In this document: piece by piece, positions 61,937 to 64,000 of the stretch
How the letters are laid out: each line of letters begins with the position of its first letter
How positions within the stretch are numbered: position 1 is the first letter of the stretch
Assembly (NCBI RefSeq): GCF_023910625.1
Contig: NZ_JAAVVW010000003.1
Location: 2,108,001 to 2,172,000 of the forward strand
Length of the DNA: 64,000 nucleotides
Source: Limnohabitans sp.
Lineage (GTDB): Bacteria; Pseudomonadota; Gammaproteobacteria; Burkholderiales; Burkholderiaceae_C
Reading direction: 5' to 3'
Notes under the pieces: model-generated
What the model was told of the DNA's origin: nothing
What the model saw: only the letters and a program-made list of their open reading frames with translations
The model's database searches: none
Program-made: the position numbers and the translations under genes

Positions 61937-63109
61937 TGCAAGGCTTGCAAGTGCAACTGCGCTCGGCCAGCCCGATTCGGTTGGAGGCCGAATTTGACTG
62001 CGGCGCGGGCGAGTTGGTGGCCCTGGTCGGGCCGTCGGGCAGTGGCAAAACCAGCATGCTGCGCGCCATTGCCGGGCTGTGGACGCCCGCCGATGTGCAG
62101 GGCCACATTCGGGTGGCGGGCCAGGCCTGGCTGGACACGGCAGCGGGCGTGCAGCTCAGCCCGCAGCAGCGCCGGGCGGGGCTGGTGTTCCAGCATTACG
62201 CGCTGTTTCCGCACATGACGGCGCAGGCCAATGTGGCGCTGGCCGCTGGGCCGGGTTGGTCGAGCGCCGATGTGCAGACTTTGCTGGCCCGCTTGGGGCT
62301 GGCTTTGCTCAGCGAGCGCAGGCCCTCGCAACTGTCTGGCGGTCAGCAGCAGCGCGTGGCGTTGGCGCGGGCGCTGGTGCGTGTCATGCCCAGGCCCACA
62401 GCGGACGCCACCCCAACACCCCAAGCTTTGCCCGGTGTGTTGTTGTTGGACGAGCCGTTTTCTGCGGTGGATGCACCCACACGCCAGACGCTGTACCGCG
62501 AGCTGGCCGCATTGCGCCAAAAGGTATCGGTGCCCATGCTGCTGGTGACGCACGACCTGGCAGAAGCCCGCCGCCTGGCCGACCGGGTGGTGATCGTGGA
62601 CGCGGGCCAGACCCTGCAAACGGGCGAACCCGCCCGCGTAGTTTGCCAGCCCGCGCAACGCCCGGGTGGCCGAACTGGTGGGCATTCAAAACCATTTTGA
62701 GGGGCGCTTTTACAAGGACCACGCCGACTGGGGGCGCTTGCGCTGGACCGATGCGGCAGTCATCAGGCACCGGTCTGGACTTGGCGGTGTTACGACAAAA
62801 ACAAGATCGACGACGGCACCCCCTGTGACTTGGGTGCTGAACGGGGAACAGGTGGACGTGATGGCCGATGGCGAGGAGCCCAGCCTTGCGTCGCCTGGCC
62901 ACACCCGCCTGCGCTGCCAGTTGCTGGAGGTCTTGTCGCTGGGAGAGATCAGTTTGTGCACGCTCAGGCCCGAAGCCTTGCCCAGCCAAACCATCACCCT
63001 GAACCTGACCAGCCGATTGCTGCGGCGTTTGCAGGTTGGCTCGGGAGCCTGGGTTCAGCTGCAGATCGCGCCAGAGGCCCTGCACATCATGCCGGTGCGG
63101 ACAAAATAA
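61936..63109 (+). pseudogene. modC: molybdate ABC transporter ATPase ModC, frameshifted
   Basis: The ATPase part is in the first frame: Walker A GPSGSGKTSMLRA, Q-loop VFQHYALFPHM, signature LSGGQQQRVALARAL, Walker B LLLDEPFSAVD and H-loop VTHDLAEARRLADRV. After GEPARV (62640) the natural continuation FASPRNARVAELVGIQNHFEGRF lies in the next frame, as does the C-terminal TOBE-like molybdate-responsive part to 63109. CGCGTAGTTTGCC would be in frame as CGCGTGTTTGCC, so one inserted A explains it. The start touches the modB stop. Confidence 0.85.
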
Positions 63110-63214
63110 AACCCGCAAAGCGGTTGCTGTTGACCAACGATGGACGTATATCTCTTGCCCAGCTGCATTGGGTTGATGAACAGGACGCCGGGCAACAGCC
63201 TGAAGGAGTGAAGC

Positions 63215-64000
63215 ATGGATTTGAAATGGCTTGAAGACTTGGTGGCCATTGGCAAAACGGGCAACTTGGCTCGGGCCGCCGACCTGCGACACGTCACTCC
63301 CCCGGCGTTTGGTCGGCGTGTTCGCGCGCTGGAGGCCTGGGCAGGCATGCCGCTGGTGGATCGCGAACACAAACCCCTGCAATTGACCGAGGCCGGTCTG
63401 CAACTCATGAAGCGGGCCCAGGAAAGTCTGCAAGGCTTGCACGATGTTCGCGAAGAGCTCCAGCGCAACCGCCAAACCGACGAGGTTCTGAAACTGGCTA
63501 CGGGCCGAACCTTGGCGCGCTCCTGGGTGGCCGACTGGCTGGTCCTTATCGGACAGACCGTCAATCCCAAGCGGCTTGAGGTCAGGACCGGCGGCTTGGC
63601 CGACACGCTGGTCTGGCTCGAAGAGGGGCGGGTCGATCTGCTGGTGGCCTATCACCATCCAGCCATTGCGCAACGCCCCCGAGGGCGCGGCTTCTTGCAA
63701 AAGGTGCTGGCCCAGGACAAGCTGGTGCCAGTTCGGCAGCGGCGCCTGCACCCAAGAAGCAAGGCAATCAACGCCCTGCCCTTGCTGGCGTATGCACCCA
63801 GCTTGGCCCTGGCGGGTCTGGTCGAAGACCATCTGGAGCGCTGCCCTTGCCCGGACAGCTTGCAAAGGGTGCTTGAATGTGATTCGGCAGATGCCTTGAT
63901 GGAATACGCGATCAAGGGCATGGGTGTTTGCTGGTTGCCCTGGTCCTTGGTCGCCACGGCTTGTCAAGAAGGGCTGCTGGAGGTGTGTTGGGATCGCAGC
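63215..64000 (+). CDS. LysR family transcriptional regulator (runs off window)
   Basis: 262 codons open to the window end. N-terminal helix-turn-helix (MDLKWLEDLVAIGKTGNLAR, RVRALEAWAGMPLVDRE) and a LysR substrate-binding domain (VDLLVAYHHPAI, MEYAIKGMGVCWLPWSL). The residue string PPAFGRRVRALE in place of the usual QPAxSRxIxxLE is a variant seen in a CynR/HypT-like subgroup. ATG 63215 follows GAAGGAG. Its targets may lie beyond the window. Confidence 0.9.
   Translation, partial: MDLKWLEDLVAIGKTGNLARAADLRHVTPPAFGRRVRALEAWAGMPLVDREHKPLQLTEAGLQLMKRAQESLQGLHDVREELQRNRQTDEVLKLATGRTLARSWVADWLVLIGQTVNPKRLEVRTGGLADTLVWLEEGRVDLLVAYHHPAIAQRPRGRGFLQKVLAQDKLVPVRQRRLHPRSKAINALPLLAYAPSLALAGLVEDHLERCPCPDSLQRVLECDSADALMEYAIKGMGVCWLPWSLVATACQEGLLEVCWDRS

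Noticed and set aside
62384-63967. Open frame of 527 codons on the minus strand opposite modC and the last LysR gene
   Set aside because: Shadow; the plus strand explains the interval with ATPase and LysR motifs despite the modC frameshift.
1-64000. tRNA, rRNA or riboswitch genes
   Set aside because: No cloverleaf-like, rRNA-like or recognisable riboswitch consensus was noticed in the intergenic gaps; a covariance-model scan would be needed to exclude them fully.

Overview
The window is about 60% GC, densely coded bacterial chromosome. Several arrangements point to a betaproteobacterium of the order Burkholderiales, probably Comamonadaceae-like: minCDE, mnmG-rsmG-parA-parB, a ~1180-residue fused indolepyruvate ferredoxin oxidoreductase beside an Lrp-type regulator, DUF2189/DUF2788 membrane proteins, acetoacetyl-CoA synthetase and GTP-dependent PEP carboxykinase. 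The genus cannot be fixed from sequence reading alone. No tRNA or rRNA gene was recognised.

Layout. 1-2830: FixJ-type response regulator, NlpC/P60 lipoprotein, MltA lytic transglycosylase and a YkgJ-type cysteine-cluster protein. 2831-6630: an AT-rich island with an IS481-family element (6-bp target duplication, frameshifted transposase), a C5-cytosine DNA methyltransferase and a convergent probable restriction endonuclease. 6631-11909: class II aldolase, then copper handling (CopA, a CopZ-like chaperone, a Spy/CpxP-like protein) with an IS256-family element inserted exactly at the stop codon of the Spy-like gene. 11910-15149: two membrane proteins, a DnaA-box cluster that looks like an origin or a DnaA-controlled promoter, then minCDE. 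15244-20687: indolepyruvate oxidoreductase, its likely Lrp regulator and glutamate dehydrogenase. 20956-31200: mnmG, rsmG, parA and parB with four parS-like sites buried in and beside mnmG/rsmG, interrupted by a LysE exporter and an RBBP9-like hydrolase, followed by two tandem hybrid histidine kinases and a BenE transporter. 31192-35311: FAD-linked oxidase and a tightly overlapping ECF sigma / anti-sigma / caspase-like operon.

35400-39100 is an AT-rich accessory stretch with unknown membrane proteins, a palindromic element and degenerate coding fragments. 39107-42212 holds cobalamin adenosyltransferase and acetoacetyl-CoA synthetase. 42285-45312 holds a YjjJ-type HipA kinase with two palindromic operator candidates, a Bro-N/DinD-like protein and an unknown protein. 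45379-46356 is DapD. 46590-50875 is the wreck of a type III CRISPR-Cas locus: an adenosine deaminase gene decapitated by an IS21 end and carrying an in-frame stop, an intact csx16, a VapBC pair, an IS1380-like element that has removed the 5' part of cas2, and one surviving CRISPR repeat.

50987-64000 is mostly ordinary chromosome: two EamA exporters, PhoD-type phosphatase, TetR, UspA, a LysR/metallophosphoesterase pair, PEP carboxykinase, a modABC molybdate transporter in which modB and modC each carry a one-base frameshift, and a LysR gene running off the end.

Functionally, the core genes cover wall remodelling, division-site placement, chromosome segregation, copper export and gluconeogenesis/amino-acid catabolism. 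The accessory genes are mostly defence, stress or mobile, and several show active decay.
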